DNA of 64,000 bases. Origin: Galaxea fascicularis. Lineage: Eukaryota > Cnidaria > Anthozoa > Scleractinia > Euphylliidae. A model generated the notes under the pieces. It saw only the letters and a program-made list of their open reading frames with translations. It searched no databases and was not told the DNA's origin. The DNA is taken from positions 20,920,859-20,984,858 of the forward strand of contig OX419345.1 in NCBI GenBank assembly GCA_948470475.1, read 5' to 3'. Shown one piece after another: positions 1-11,000 of this stretch (its first letter is position 1; each line of letters starts with the position of its first letter). Both the position numbers and the translations under genes were made by a program.

Positions 1-12
1 GAGCATTCGTAC

Positions 13-3000
13 CTCAAAGGTCTGACAATACACTCCATGTTGGACGTCAAACACAACATTGAAGAGCCAAGTATTCTGCTCTTAATGACACAAACACCCA
101 AGACTGGAGATGACGAGCTGCAACAGACGATATAATTGAACCCATGCTATAATACACATGTGGGTATTTTCAAGCACAAAACAGTGGCAAAAAAACATAC
201 TTACAGTGCATATGCAAAAAATGTACCTTGCAACTGTTGGAGATGTGCAAATCATGTGATATACAATGGCAGCTTCATCCGGATCAAAAGTACCCTGATC
301 ATCTAGTAATAAGCATAATAGAATTTGGTATCTAAATCAGAGTCAAATTGAGGAGTTACATTATTAGTAAATCAAACCAACAGGAACTTAAAACATGCAC
401 CATGAACTTGCTATCTCTTTTCTGATTGACCAAAAGTGTACAGTGAATTTTTAAAATCAGTGTTTGTGATGCCATACCTGCAGATTACACAATAATGATA
501 ATCATGTCAAGGTCACTGATAATCCTGTTATGTATGACTCAGGTGCATAATTTCCAAAGATAATACAGCTGCTAACTCTTACCTTAACCTTGATTATTCT
601 GGATATCACAAAAACCTCATCCAATGATAAAGTATTGTTTATAATCACAGCTATTTTAAAATTATTTCATTGTGTACTGTTCTGAATATTTATTGGAAAC
701 AAGGCACGAATAACAGTTCACCTTGTAAACAATAACCTTGTAATCTCTTGACCCAGGGCAGTGAAATGCTATGAACTCCATTCATATGTGAACAATGATA
801 CTGACATGGGGATCCTGGATCTACAAATAACATGCTAAACAACATCATTTCTGACTGAAAGGTCGAGTAACATAAGCCATTACTGAGTTTCTTTTAAGGG
901 AACCTCTACTTGTACAACATATAGATGGTAAATTGTTGGAAATAATAGCAAACCATTCAAAATTAGTGCAATAAATCTTGGAAACAAGGAAGACAAAGAT
1001 ATGCTACAGATTGATTGCTAGGAGGAGGTCTTTTCTTGCACAGATTTTCACAGAGCTCTGTATGTGTTGACTGTTGATTTCAAGACAAATAACCCAGATG
1101 TACCTAAGGTACCGCACCTTTTATAGTGCATCATCATGTTTAAAAGTTACTTCCATATGTTATGGGATCATTATTTCCAACAATTTGGGGTCAACTTGTT
1201 GTAAAAGTGGAGGTTCCCTTTAACACAAATAAAACTGACTGAATAAGGAAAAAGGAAAGGTGTCATTGATAGAGATCTCACAGGTGTATTAGCTAAATTC
1301 AGCATGGTGAATGTTGCAAATTCAGTATAGTGAAGGTACGTTTTTAAACCCTTGGTCAATGTTTGGTTTAGAATAACATGATCATCAATATCATCATGAC
1401 CATGATCATCACTGTTATTCCATTTTATGTACCTTTCTGAAGTCGTAAAAGAGACTGATTTTCATTTTCATCTGAGTCATCTCCAGTGGAGCTCCTATCT
1501 GATGGTGTTTCTGCAGTTTCAGGTAACAAAGACAGTTGTAGTTCAACACATTCATGAACATAGAGAGAAAGGCTGGGATGGGTTCGATCACCACTGTCAA
1601 CTCCATGTATGTTCCAGGATGATATCTCCTGGGAAACAAAATATTGAGACCATAAATAATTATTATGCAAACAGAAACAAAAAATTGTTGTTGTCTATGG
1701 CTGAAGATCCTAACGTATGTTTTTCAGGAGACATATACTTTATTATATTTTATTAGTTAAAAGGCCAAAGTAACCTGGCCATTGTTAATACAATTGGAGA
1801 GCTGGTATGCTAAGTGTTAGTGAATCACCAGACTAAACTAAACAAGTTGAGAAAAAATAAAAATAGCAAGAACAATCTTGTGTTGCATTTCCATGGGAGA
1901 CTGAAACAACATTCACTACAAACATACCTCCTCAGGGTCGTGTAGTTTTTCAGACTCCAAAGCAATACAATGATAAATTTTTCCACTTCTTGTTGCCATG
2001 GCAATAACAGGGGGTTGAGAATGAAGACAAAGCAGCGAGCAAGCATCTAGACCATAGTTATCATCTGCTGCAGGGTACATGGTCAGTGGGCCAATCAGCT
2101 GTGGGGGCTGATGCCTGAGAGGAAGATGAGTGTTTAATGTTCAAAAGTTGTAAAATAATGTATGACACAATATTGTGGAACTGTTAATTTGCCTGAGACT
2201 TTTGAATCTTAGAATGAAATCCCAGAATATGACAGTTCAAATAATTAAATATTAACTACTTAATAACCGAGAGTGAGGTCGTTACGGGAAAATCTCAAAC
2301 TGAGGCCTTGCCGTATTGACCGAGCGATAGCGAGGTCAATACAGCTAGGCCGAGGTTTGAGATTTTCCCGTAACGACCGAACTGTCGAGGTTATTAAGTT
2401 GTTTATTATATGGCTAACACAACGGTTCTAAGAGAAAAAAAATAGTTCAAGCCCAAGTCGTCGCTTCACGGTAATCTATTCATTATTTTTTTCGAAACTC
2501 AGGTCAAACGTTTCACCCACAGTTTTCCTGGTCTTGTTTTCAGTTTTTTGCTCTTGAGGCACCAATTTTCAATGTAAATAAAACAAATTTGGCCTTTGGA
2601 TGACTTTTTGTTGTTTTTGTTCCTAATTTGCATCATCCGTAATCGGCCCGTGGGCATTACGGGAGAATAATGCCCTAGCGCTTCGCTTCGCTTAGCCAAT
2701 CAGAGCGCGCGTTATATCGTATACAAACACTAGCCATATAATAATGAATATTATTATTGAAACTATACTGAGCAGTACTATTTGTGAAGTTTCTCTTTGC
2801 AAACACCAGATGATGGATAACATACATAAAACAAATGATTTAATGCATCATAATGAACCTTGTGTTTACAGATGCCATGTTGATATTGCCACTCATTACC
2901 CACAATTCTATGTGGGTACAAAATGTCTGGTACAACAAGACTGTTTGCTGTACTTTAGAAGGTATTTCTTACTTTCTAGTCTGTGAATAAAATCACAGAG

Positions 3001-4902
3001 AAATGTCCTTCTTTAAAGACGCATCAATAGAGTAATGTTTAAGAATGTTGATAAATTTACCTGGTTTGAAATATCCTGTGAAGAAGATAATAAATGTCTC
3101 CATTTTCCCTCAAAATGAAGACAGGATAAGAAACGTTTTCATCAGCATCACTTGATCGAAGACTTGCTCTTGCATTAACATCAGTCACAGCTGGAGCAAA
3201 ATCAAATGCAATGGCTCTTTCTCCAAGGGCTGCTGCGAATGATGACATTGTTCCAACCGACATGGACTTCCTACTGTATTCGGCTGTCAATGAAGATGAT
3301 TCCCCTAAGGGAATAATTTCTTGTGGAGAAGTGGGTTTTAGCACATTGTAGAGTCTGTCAAATAATAATTAAATCTTTATAAATCTTAAAACAGTTTTGG
3401 CTTTAGGTAATTGAAAAGCAAATTACCACTAGGCAAAGCACACCTTTCCTTTGCAATAACTCTGGCATAATGGTTACCATTGGCCACAATTTTCCAATTT
3501 TCACCCAAATGAATTAGTCATTTTCTGATTTTCTGACCACTGATGCTGTTGCACGCTGAGGGATAGAAGCAATGATTACAAACACATGCACACTTCATAA
3601 TGGTGGAGCACAAGAAACTTGTGCAAAACTTTTTATTTTCCACAATAAGTTTTTCTTGCAGTGTTGTTCCTGACAGGGGGTGGGCACCATGTTCCTAACC
3701 CTACTTCTTAGTTTATAGGCCCTAGAATACCACCCTCACTACCACCAGTCAATGCATATCAAAGTCTAGGTTTATTTACCTCAAATTGTTATCTGAAGTG
3801 AGGACCATAAGATGAACATCTGACTGACTTCCCGGATGCCACTTGACATCAAGAACTTGTATTTTGTAATGAGTAACAAAGAATCTTGAATCAATTGGAA
3901 TTGTCCTGAAAAAGAAAGCAGAAACTTATGGATCAAAACATTCATGACTAACACTTGTCAATTGCGGTTTTGAAAAGATTTATTTTTTCACACTGACTTA
4001 TTGTTGTAAAATCAAGAGTAAGAGTAGCCAAGAATGATAAGAATTGGCATTAAGTCTGAACAATACCTGCAAAGAACCTCTTCACTGCCACCATCATACT
4101 CAGCAAACTTCCCCCATCTCATTGGCATCTCAACAACTGATATTCCTCTTTCTCCAATAAGAACAAGATTCTTTGATGAAGGGCTGAACAACATGGAATG
4201 CACATCAAACAGGGGAGTATCAGTGCAACAAAAGGTCTGAACAAGAAAATAAAAATTATTCAAACTTGCTGGAGCAAAACCAGTTCCAGGCATGGTTGAT
4301 TGTGATGCTGAACTCTGGATTACCCACATGCAACCCCAACAAACAGACAGAGCAGGTCTCCAACCTGGGACCTCCAGATTTTAAGGCCAGCACCTTAACC
4401 ATGCAGCTGTACTGGTTTTTCCTCACTTGAGTGTGCCAATTAAATTAAATTTAGTTATGTTCTGTACATGCATCAGACAGGTCAGTCACGGAATATATCA
4501 ATCGGCTGATCAATCAATCAATCAATCGATCAATCAATCAATCAATCAATTAATCATTCAATCAAATCGATCGACCGATCAATCAATCATTGAAACATTC
4601 ATTTAATGACATCTAACAGCCCCCGATAAAAAAAATGTAATTACTTTCACACTCACTTGGAATTTATAAGCACGTTCATTCTCAAAATGCAAGTTCTTGA
4701 GATTCGCTGTCAGCAAGTTGCTTTTGGCGGAATTCCAGACAAATATTTCGCCGTCATTTTCAATCAGAATATTCTTTGGCTCTTTTTCTTCTGATTCCTC
4801 TGTTGCTTTCGAACTTGCCTTGCCATCTAATGGCAAAAGTTCTCGAAAAACTGGGTGTCCTGACAAAAGTTCCTGCCATTTCAATCCTTCGTTTGCCGCC
4901 AT
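13..4902 (-). CDS. NUP88: Nucleoporin NUP88 (3' part beyond left edge)
   Basis: NUP88 is a nuclear-pore component of the cytoplasmic face that works with NUP214 in CRM1-dependent export. Nine exons (5'->3' on the minus strand) are visible: 4902-4657, 4236-4067, 3905-3780, 3354-3061, 2114-1928, 1628-1433, 820-737, 302-227 and 117-13. All have AG/GT borders and the reading phases agree, giving about 494 residues. Recognisable NUP88 blocks are a MAANEGLKWQ-type start, LIGERGISVVEMPMRWGKF, ALGERAIAFDFAP, YPAADDNYGLDAC, SLYVHECVELQLSL, CQYHCSHMNGVHS and ILGSS-LCLTSNMECIVRPL. This is the N-terminal beta-propeller half; the C-terminal coiled coil (about 240 residues in the human protein) lies outside. 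I chose the ATG at 4902 because it matches the family start; an in-frame ATG at 4971 would add 23 residues. The 820-737 exon could end at 722 in the same phase. Confidence 0.93.
2255..2745. mobile_element. Palindrome-type non-autonomous DNA element, copy 1 (about 490 bp)
   Basis: The left part (about 2258-2400) is a near-perfect hairpin: a roughly 64-base arm beginning CTTAATAACCGAGAG is repeated inverted, ending GAGGTTATTAAG, around a short GC-rich loop. It abuts a roughly 340-bp segment bounded by inverted TTATTATATGGCTA (2402) and TAGCCATATAATA (2731). The right end holds 'GCCAATCAGAGCGCGC'. It lies in a NUP88 intron and has no coding capacity. The same plan recurs at 39919-40408 and, less completely, at 36378-36715. 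Confidence 0.7.
4322..4425 (-). mobile_element. tRNA-derived SINE head (fragment)
   Basis: Read on the minus strand, the segment has an A-box-like TGGTTAAGGTGCTGG followed at tRNA-like spacing by a B-box-like GGTTGGAGACC. The cloverleaf is not intact, so this is a retroposed tRNA-like head and not a working tRNA. It sits in the first NUP88 intron beside an AATC microsatellite. Confidence 0.5.
4503..4594. repeat. (AATC)n microsatellite with GATC interruptions
   Basis: About 90 bp of imperfect tetranucleotide AATC/GATC repeats in the first intron of NUP88. Confidence 0.9.
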
Positions 4903-5025
4903 TGCACTTTCCACGAAAATGAGCGGGGACTGGGAAGTACCACCACACACTACATGACATTTACATGACATAGGTGTTAATCCTCAGTCCATATATATTG
5001 CGGGCTCAAAAAGTACGTGGCCAAG
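4903..5025. promoter_or_regulatory. Bidirectional promoter region of NUP88 and GCN1
   Basis: Only 123 bp separate the two start codons, which face away from each other. Both 5' leaders and the core promoter must fit here unless non-coding first exons were missed. The interval has a TATA-like AT run (about 4990-4999). No other motif is clear by eye. Confidence 0.6.
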
Positions 5026-8000
5026 ATGGCGGCCGAGGTATCTATGGAGAGTTGCTGTATTTAATGGTTTATATTTCTAAAGTCCTTCTTTTTCGCTGTG
5101 TTTTGACGATCTGTTTTGTTAATTTAGGTGATCGAAATACTTAAGAAATGTGCTAGCAAGATAACTTCTTCTAGCACTAAAGAAAGACATCATATTTGCA
5201 GAGAACTGGTGTCTTGTATCAATAGAGATGGTAAGTTTACTAATATGGCTAAACAGCATGTTTTGATATTCCTTTTTTCTAAGCCGTACAAGGCCTTAGC
5301 TGATATTGAGGTAAATTTTCGGTCCGTTTCATACATAGTAAAATTCATTATTTAGATCTTCCTCCACCAATATAATATGATCGCGTGAAAAATTATGTGT
5401 GAACAGGAAGTGAACGCTTTCACGTGGTACAAAGGAATGCGTTACATTGTGTGGTGCAATAGAAACAAAATATAGGAAGTGACTCGAAAAACAGCATCTA
5501 ACATTTGTAGCGGTCAATTCGATTTCTCTGTAGATGTTAATAATAACATTTATATAGCGCCTATACTTTTCAGTGCTAAGCGCTGTTGAATTTGAGTGCA
5601 GTGCTATCTCAATTATACTCCCCCTCCACTCCCAAATATCACCTCTTTCATCTCAGTTTTCTTGTGTTCTTTCAATTCTTCAGATTTTTCAGACTTTGGA
5701 GCAAAAGCAGTGGTCAAATTGATCTACCAGACACAGCATTGTTACAGGTGATCTGGGGAGTTTTTTAAACCATGAACTCTGTTAATACCTGAAACCATTA
5801 ATAATATATATTATTAATGGTTAATTATATTATTTAAAAGCTGGTGGGGAGATGTTGTATAAGATAAATGAAAAATAAAAACTGCTCCTAACAAAAACCA
5901 AGTGGAGGTTGGGAATATAATATGCTTTTCCTTCCCACCTTAGTTTTTGTAAAGTGACAAGGTCTTGGTTATTTGTCCTGTGGCCAGATTCATGAAGCCC
6001 TCCTAAGCTAAGATGTATCCTAAGTATTGCTTTGTAAAATATTAAAACAATGGGCTATTGTGAGATAACAATGCTTAGAAGACACGTTAACTTAGGAGGG
6101 CTTCAAGATTCTGGTCCCTGGTTTTCCAGGCTATCAATTAAAGAAGGAGTGATGTAGCTGCTGTGTTAATATCTCAAGACTTGGATGGTCTTAGCACTGG
6201 TCAATCTCTCATTGATTGCTTGACAATATCCTTAACCCCACTCTGTTATTCTCTATCCGTAAAAAGTTTAAGAAACCCAGCAGAATTTGGAAAAGAGCAA
6301 GCATTATATTAGAGAAAGATAACTGAATGCACCCTTATTGATTCAGCTCCAGTCTCCTGGACTTGCTGTGGCCAGTATGTCCTCCCATCCCATTTTTACC
6401 AGACCTCACCTATACAAACACTTTAAGCCTGCTATCAAAATATATATTCTCATTTAAGTATTGATTTTGTAAGGAGAATTTAGATGCCAGTCACAGCCGT
6501 TTATTACAATTCTCTCCTCTTTGTTTCCCAGTCTGCTCCTCTTGTACTTGGTTATTATTTGTTGTTTGATTTGCTAGCATACTATGTTAGAATTTAACTT
6601 GTATGATAACTGTATGTATCTTTTAGCTTATGATGTAGTACTCTAATGCATAGCTTTTGATATAATAATATTGTAATAGTAATGTAATCTTTTAGCTTAT
6701 AATGTTTAGTATTTATTTATTACTAATACCCGCCAAGATTAGTTAATGCTATACACAGGTTGTGTAAATTGTCTTTTTAATATCTGATGGAATAAAGTCA
6801 TAGCAGTAGTAGTATTAGGGCTCAAAGGAGAACACTTTCCACTGTAACAGCATGGTGAACATCTGCCACTCTTGGAATTGATGGATGTAATCTCATTCCT
6901 TGATGCTTTGTTTTCCTTCAGAGATAACAGATCAAGAAGAGCAGTGGAAGAAGTCCTTGCAGAGCTTGCCAAGAAACAAGGTACTGGTTGAATGGATGTA
7001 AATCACCATTGCTTTCTGCAACAAATTTGACAAACCTTCAAATAAAATACCCTTTACCAATTTTCCTGAATTCTTTTGATGTAAAATCCTTTTCTTGACA
7101 GAGAATGTGGGAGAATGAATCCTCTTTCAATATTTCATAAATGTGTGATTTTAAAGAATAACCTTTATAGTGCTTTTTCTGTTTTTGGTCTTGGAACAGG
7201 TGTCTCTGCTGTAAAGTACTTTTGTATAGCTTTTTCTGATGTTGAAAACCAATGCACCAGTCTTCATCAAAGGTAAACATGCAATCGTGATTTCTAGTTT
7301 GGGATTCTAGTGAAAACTTGTTTGAGTCTTATTTACAAGTGTATTTCTGGCCTATTCGGCATAGCACAGTATCTGATTTTCCAGGTTGACTTTCTATTAA
7401 TAGTATTTTGTTCTTTTTCATTTGCACAGTTATGTGACCAGTGGTTCAAACCTGGTACTCCTCTGCTGGTCATGTGTATTGGTGCGACATGTATATGATA
7501 ATACTGATCTGTATAATGATGCCCAGTGGAATAGACTGGTGGCAGTTCAATGCTTAGCCCTTCATGGTGTCCTGTCTGCCGGGAAACCTAATGTTTGCAC
7601 AGCAGCCAGGAAGAAGTTACACAATGTTTGGAAAGCGGTATAAATGTGATAAGCCTCAATTTATACCACCTTTTTACATGAGCCAGTGTTTTCCTTTTCA
7701 ACCAAAAAGCAAGTTTATTCAAGTTCTTTTGTAAAGCATTTTCATAATAGACCCTTCACCATTAATAATGCAAGCATGATTTTTAAGAGAGACTGTTGGA
7801 GTAATTTACAACTGTATTTACCTGTTCACAGTCTGGTCTTTCTCTCTGATTGGGTTTACAACTGAATTCAGATTCAGATTCAGGTTTTTTTCATATAGTT
7901 TGGTTCACAAAGAGTTCAAAATCATCATACACTACAAAGTAACAAAAACAGAAAACACACAGACAAAAACTATAAATAAAATTGTGTGCAGTGACCAAAG

Positions 8001-11000
8001 TAGCCAAGGCTTTTGAGTTGGTCACTGCCAAGTTTAATTAACTGCCATACATATTACTAAATTATGGTAGGTAAGATTAAAGAAAAAGGAGGAAGTGTAT
8101 ATGTTGGCCAGGAGTTTTTTTTTTTTTGTCGGTACTGGTATATGAAGAACTGGCTGTTTGAAGGCATTAAGTCTGTTTCAACTACATACATTTGCGGCAG
8201 TGTAGAACATATTTTAGGTCCACATCATTTGACCAATTTTTTGTTATTTTCAACATTATTCAATCATAACTAAGGGGAGTATGATCGTCCAGTTGAGTGT
8301 AGTCCTGAGGAGGACTGTTTAAAGTGACATTGACTGACATTTCAACATCCTAAGTAGAAGTCATCATCAGAGTCAGTCATCATCTGTCAAAACACCAGTC
8401 AATGTCACCTTAAACAGTCCTTCTCAGGACTAAATGTACCTGGACAATTGTACTCCACTTAATTATGATATAACTGCTACAATCATGGACAAAAGTTGTT
8501 GAGACACACGAAAATTAACAACGTTTTTACCCTAGGTGTAAATTCTCCTCTCGCCCCTCATTCAGGGTAACCTCCCCTCCCCCCTTTTTCAATGTTGGAA
8601 ACAAATAAACATCCACGAAGACTTTTGCAATATTGTTTGGGGGGGAGGGGGGTGACAACAGATGAAAAAGGTGTTTTCATTCAAAAACAAAATACTATTG
8701 TTAGTTCGAAAGCGTTAGTTTTGGGGATTTTTCTCAACACTTTTGTCCATGATTGTAGGTTCAAACCATTTACGATTATTCAATCATTGTTTGGCTCTCT
8801 TTAGGCAAATTACCACATTTTATAACGTGAAGGTTCTCCTGATTTTGTTTGTCTTGGCTCAGAACATACTCATCCTTGTTATTTTTTTTCTTTGTACCAC
8901 TTTTTTAGGTTCCTGGAATAACAACCAGGTATGCAGAAGCCATCAGCAGTATGGATGCAACTCAGGTTTGAAATCTCATTGATTCCACTTTAGTCTTCAC
9001 TAATTTTTGTGACTGAGTTTACAATCTTTTATTTCAGGTGTTTGGCTGTTTGACTGGATTTCTATTCAATTTTTGCACAAAAAATAAAGAAAATGAAACA
9101 ATAAACAAGTTTAAGGTTAGTTATTTTTCATGTGTAGTGTTGAGATTTTAGTTAGAGATCTGCATCATAAATTGTTGTTCCTCTGTCTGTCACTTGATAC
9201 ATTCATGTGTGAGTTATATTGAGGAATTGAAAGGACCTATTGGTTTGAGGTACATGTGAGTTCCTTGTCTTTCAGAAACCATTGCTTGAGATGTACGTGA
9301 AAGCTGTGATTAGTAGAAAAACAAGGCCTGCCCATCATGTTCTGGTAAGAAACAGGTTTACTCATGAGAACATTTTGTTGAGTCATGCGCAGGTGAGTTC
9401 TGCTGAAGTCTCAAGTTTGTATGATGCATGTCACTGTCTCTTTGTTAGGTTCATATTGGTTCTTTGCTGTGTCACTTAACCCACGATGACTTCAGCAGCT
9501 TAATCCTACCTGCTGTACAGAAAGCCCTACTCCGAAATCCTGAAGTTGTACTTGAAAGTAAGTAAATCAGCACCAGCTTTGGCATTTCCAATGTCTTCTT
9601 CTATTTGCACCTAGTAATAACAATGACAAAGAGAATGAGGATGACGATGACTATGGTGATGATGTGGATGATGACGTTGGTCATATTGATAACAATACTG
9701 GTGTGTTTTATTTCAGGTGCTGCGTATTTAATTTCATCCTTGTCTATTGATTTATCCAAATATGCTTTGGAAATCTGCAAAAATACCATTGGTAAGTTGT
9801 TGCGAGATCCACAGATGTGCAAACTAAAGGAGTGTTATTCCCCTTGAGAGGTATTTACCTGTATGTTCAATGTATGCATAGGTCAATTAAGAGCCAAAGA
9901 AGAACTTCACAGAGAGGAAGCTGCTTTAATCCTCAAGAATCTTGCACATCAATGCAGTGATCCTGGGGCTTTAGAGGAACTTATCAACTTTGTGTTTGGC
10001 ATCCTTAATGGTAAGAAACAGTTTTAATAAACCATGACTTAAAAGATCTGTATTAAAGTAGCTTTTTGTGAATGCAGAACGTTGTGTTACTTAGTTCTTT
10101 AGATGGTGGTTTTAATTTGACTTATTTTTTAGGATCAGAGGGCAAACTGACTCAGTGGAATGACAGAGTTGCTGTTCTCCAAGGTTAGTATTGAGATTAA
10201 ACAGTGGATTCTTAGTAAAGATTGTCTTACATCTACTTTCACATGCATTTTGAGATGACTCATGTTTGTCAGGCCCACAAAAGTAGAAGAGATTTTCATT
10301 ATAATTCTGTGAATTTACTTTGTCTGGTTAGGTCATTTAGGATCTAATAAAGGAAGATTTTTGTTTGAATGTTGTAGGGTTGAAAAGCTTAGAGCAAAAC
10401 TCTGTGAGTGGCAGTTCATCTGTTCAGGGACTCAGCCAGGTTGTGACAGAAAAGCTGATAAAATATTTACAACAAGAAGGTTGGTGCTGTCATATTTATG
10501 AAATCACTACTCAATGTCACATTTTGGTTTTGATTATCAGTACAGCAATTACATGTACAACTAGGTTTGCAAAAAATAGCTCCAGTATACATAAGACTAA
10601 AAAGAACGTAAAAGTTATGCTAAAAAAACAAAGAAACATATTTTTCAGTGCATGAAGGAGCGGTTGTTCAAGGTTTGTCAGTGTTGAGTTGCTGGTGCAG
10701 ACATTTCTCAGTTCAGGTACCAAAGGTGCTTGTGGACGCATTCAAGGTGAGACAGGCCATGGAAAGTTCAATTGAAATGGTTTAGTTTTCATTTATTGTA
10801 CAGTTTCCTGTATGAGTGCTATTCAGAAGATGCTTTTTATCGTTTTATCTGACTGAAGGGGGTTGAGCATGAGCAAGTAATGATAACAGCACTGTATAAA
10901 TACTCTACAATTTCTCAATGATGGCCATCTTTGTTTATATTAAGAAGGTTAGAAAATCATCAGAATTGAGCTAAAAATCATTTAAGACAACATTGAAGAC

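Noticed and set aside
1427..1756. 109-codon plus-strand frame
   Set aside because: Antisense shadow of NUP88 exon 1433-1628.
4503..4594. CRISPR-like regular repeat
   Set aside because: A simple tetranucleotide microsatellite without spacers, in a eukaryotic intron.
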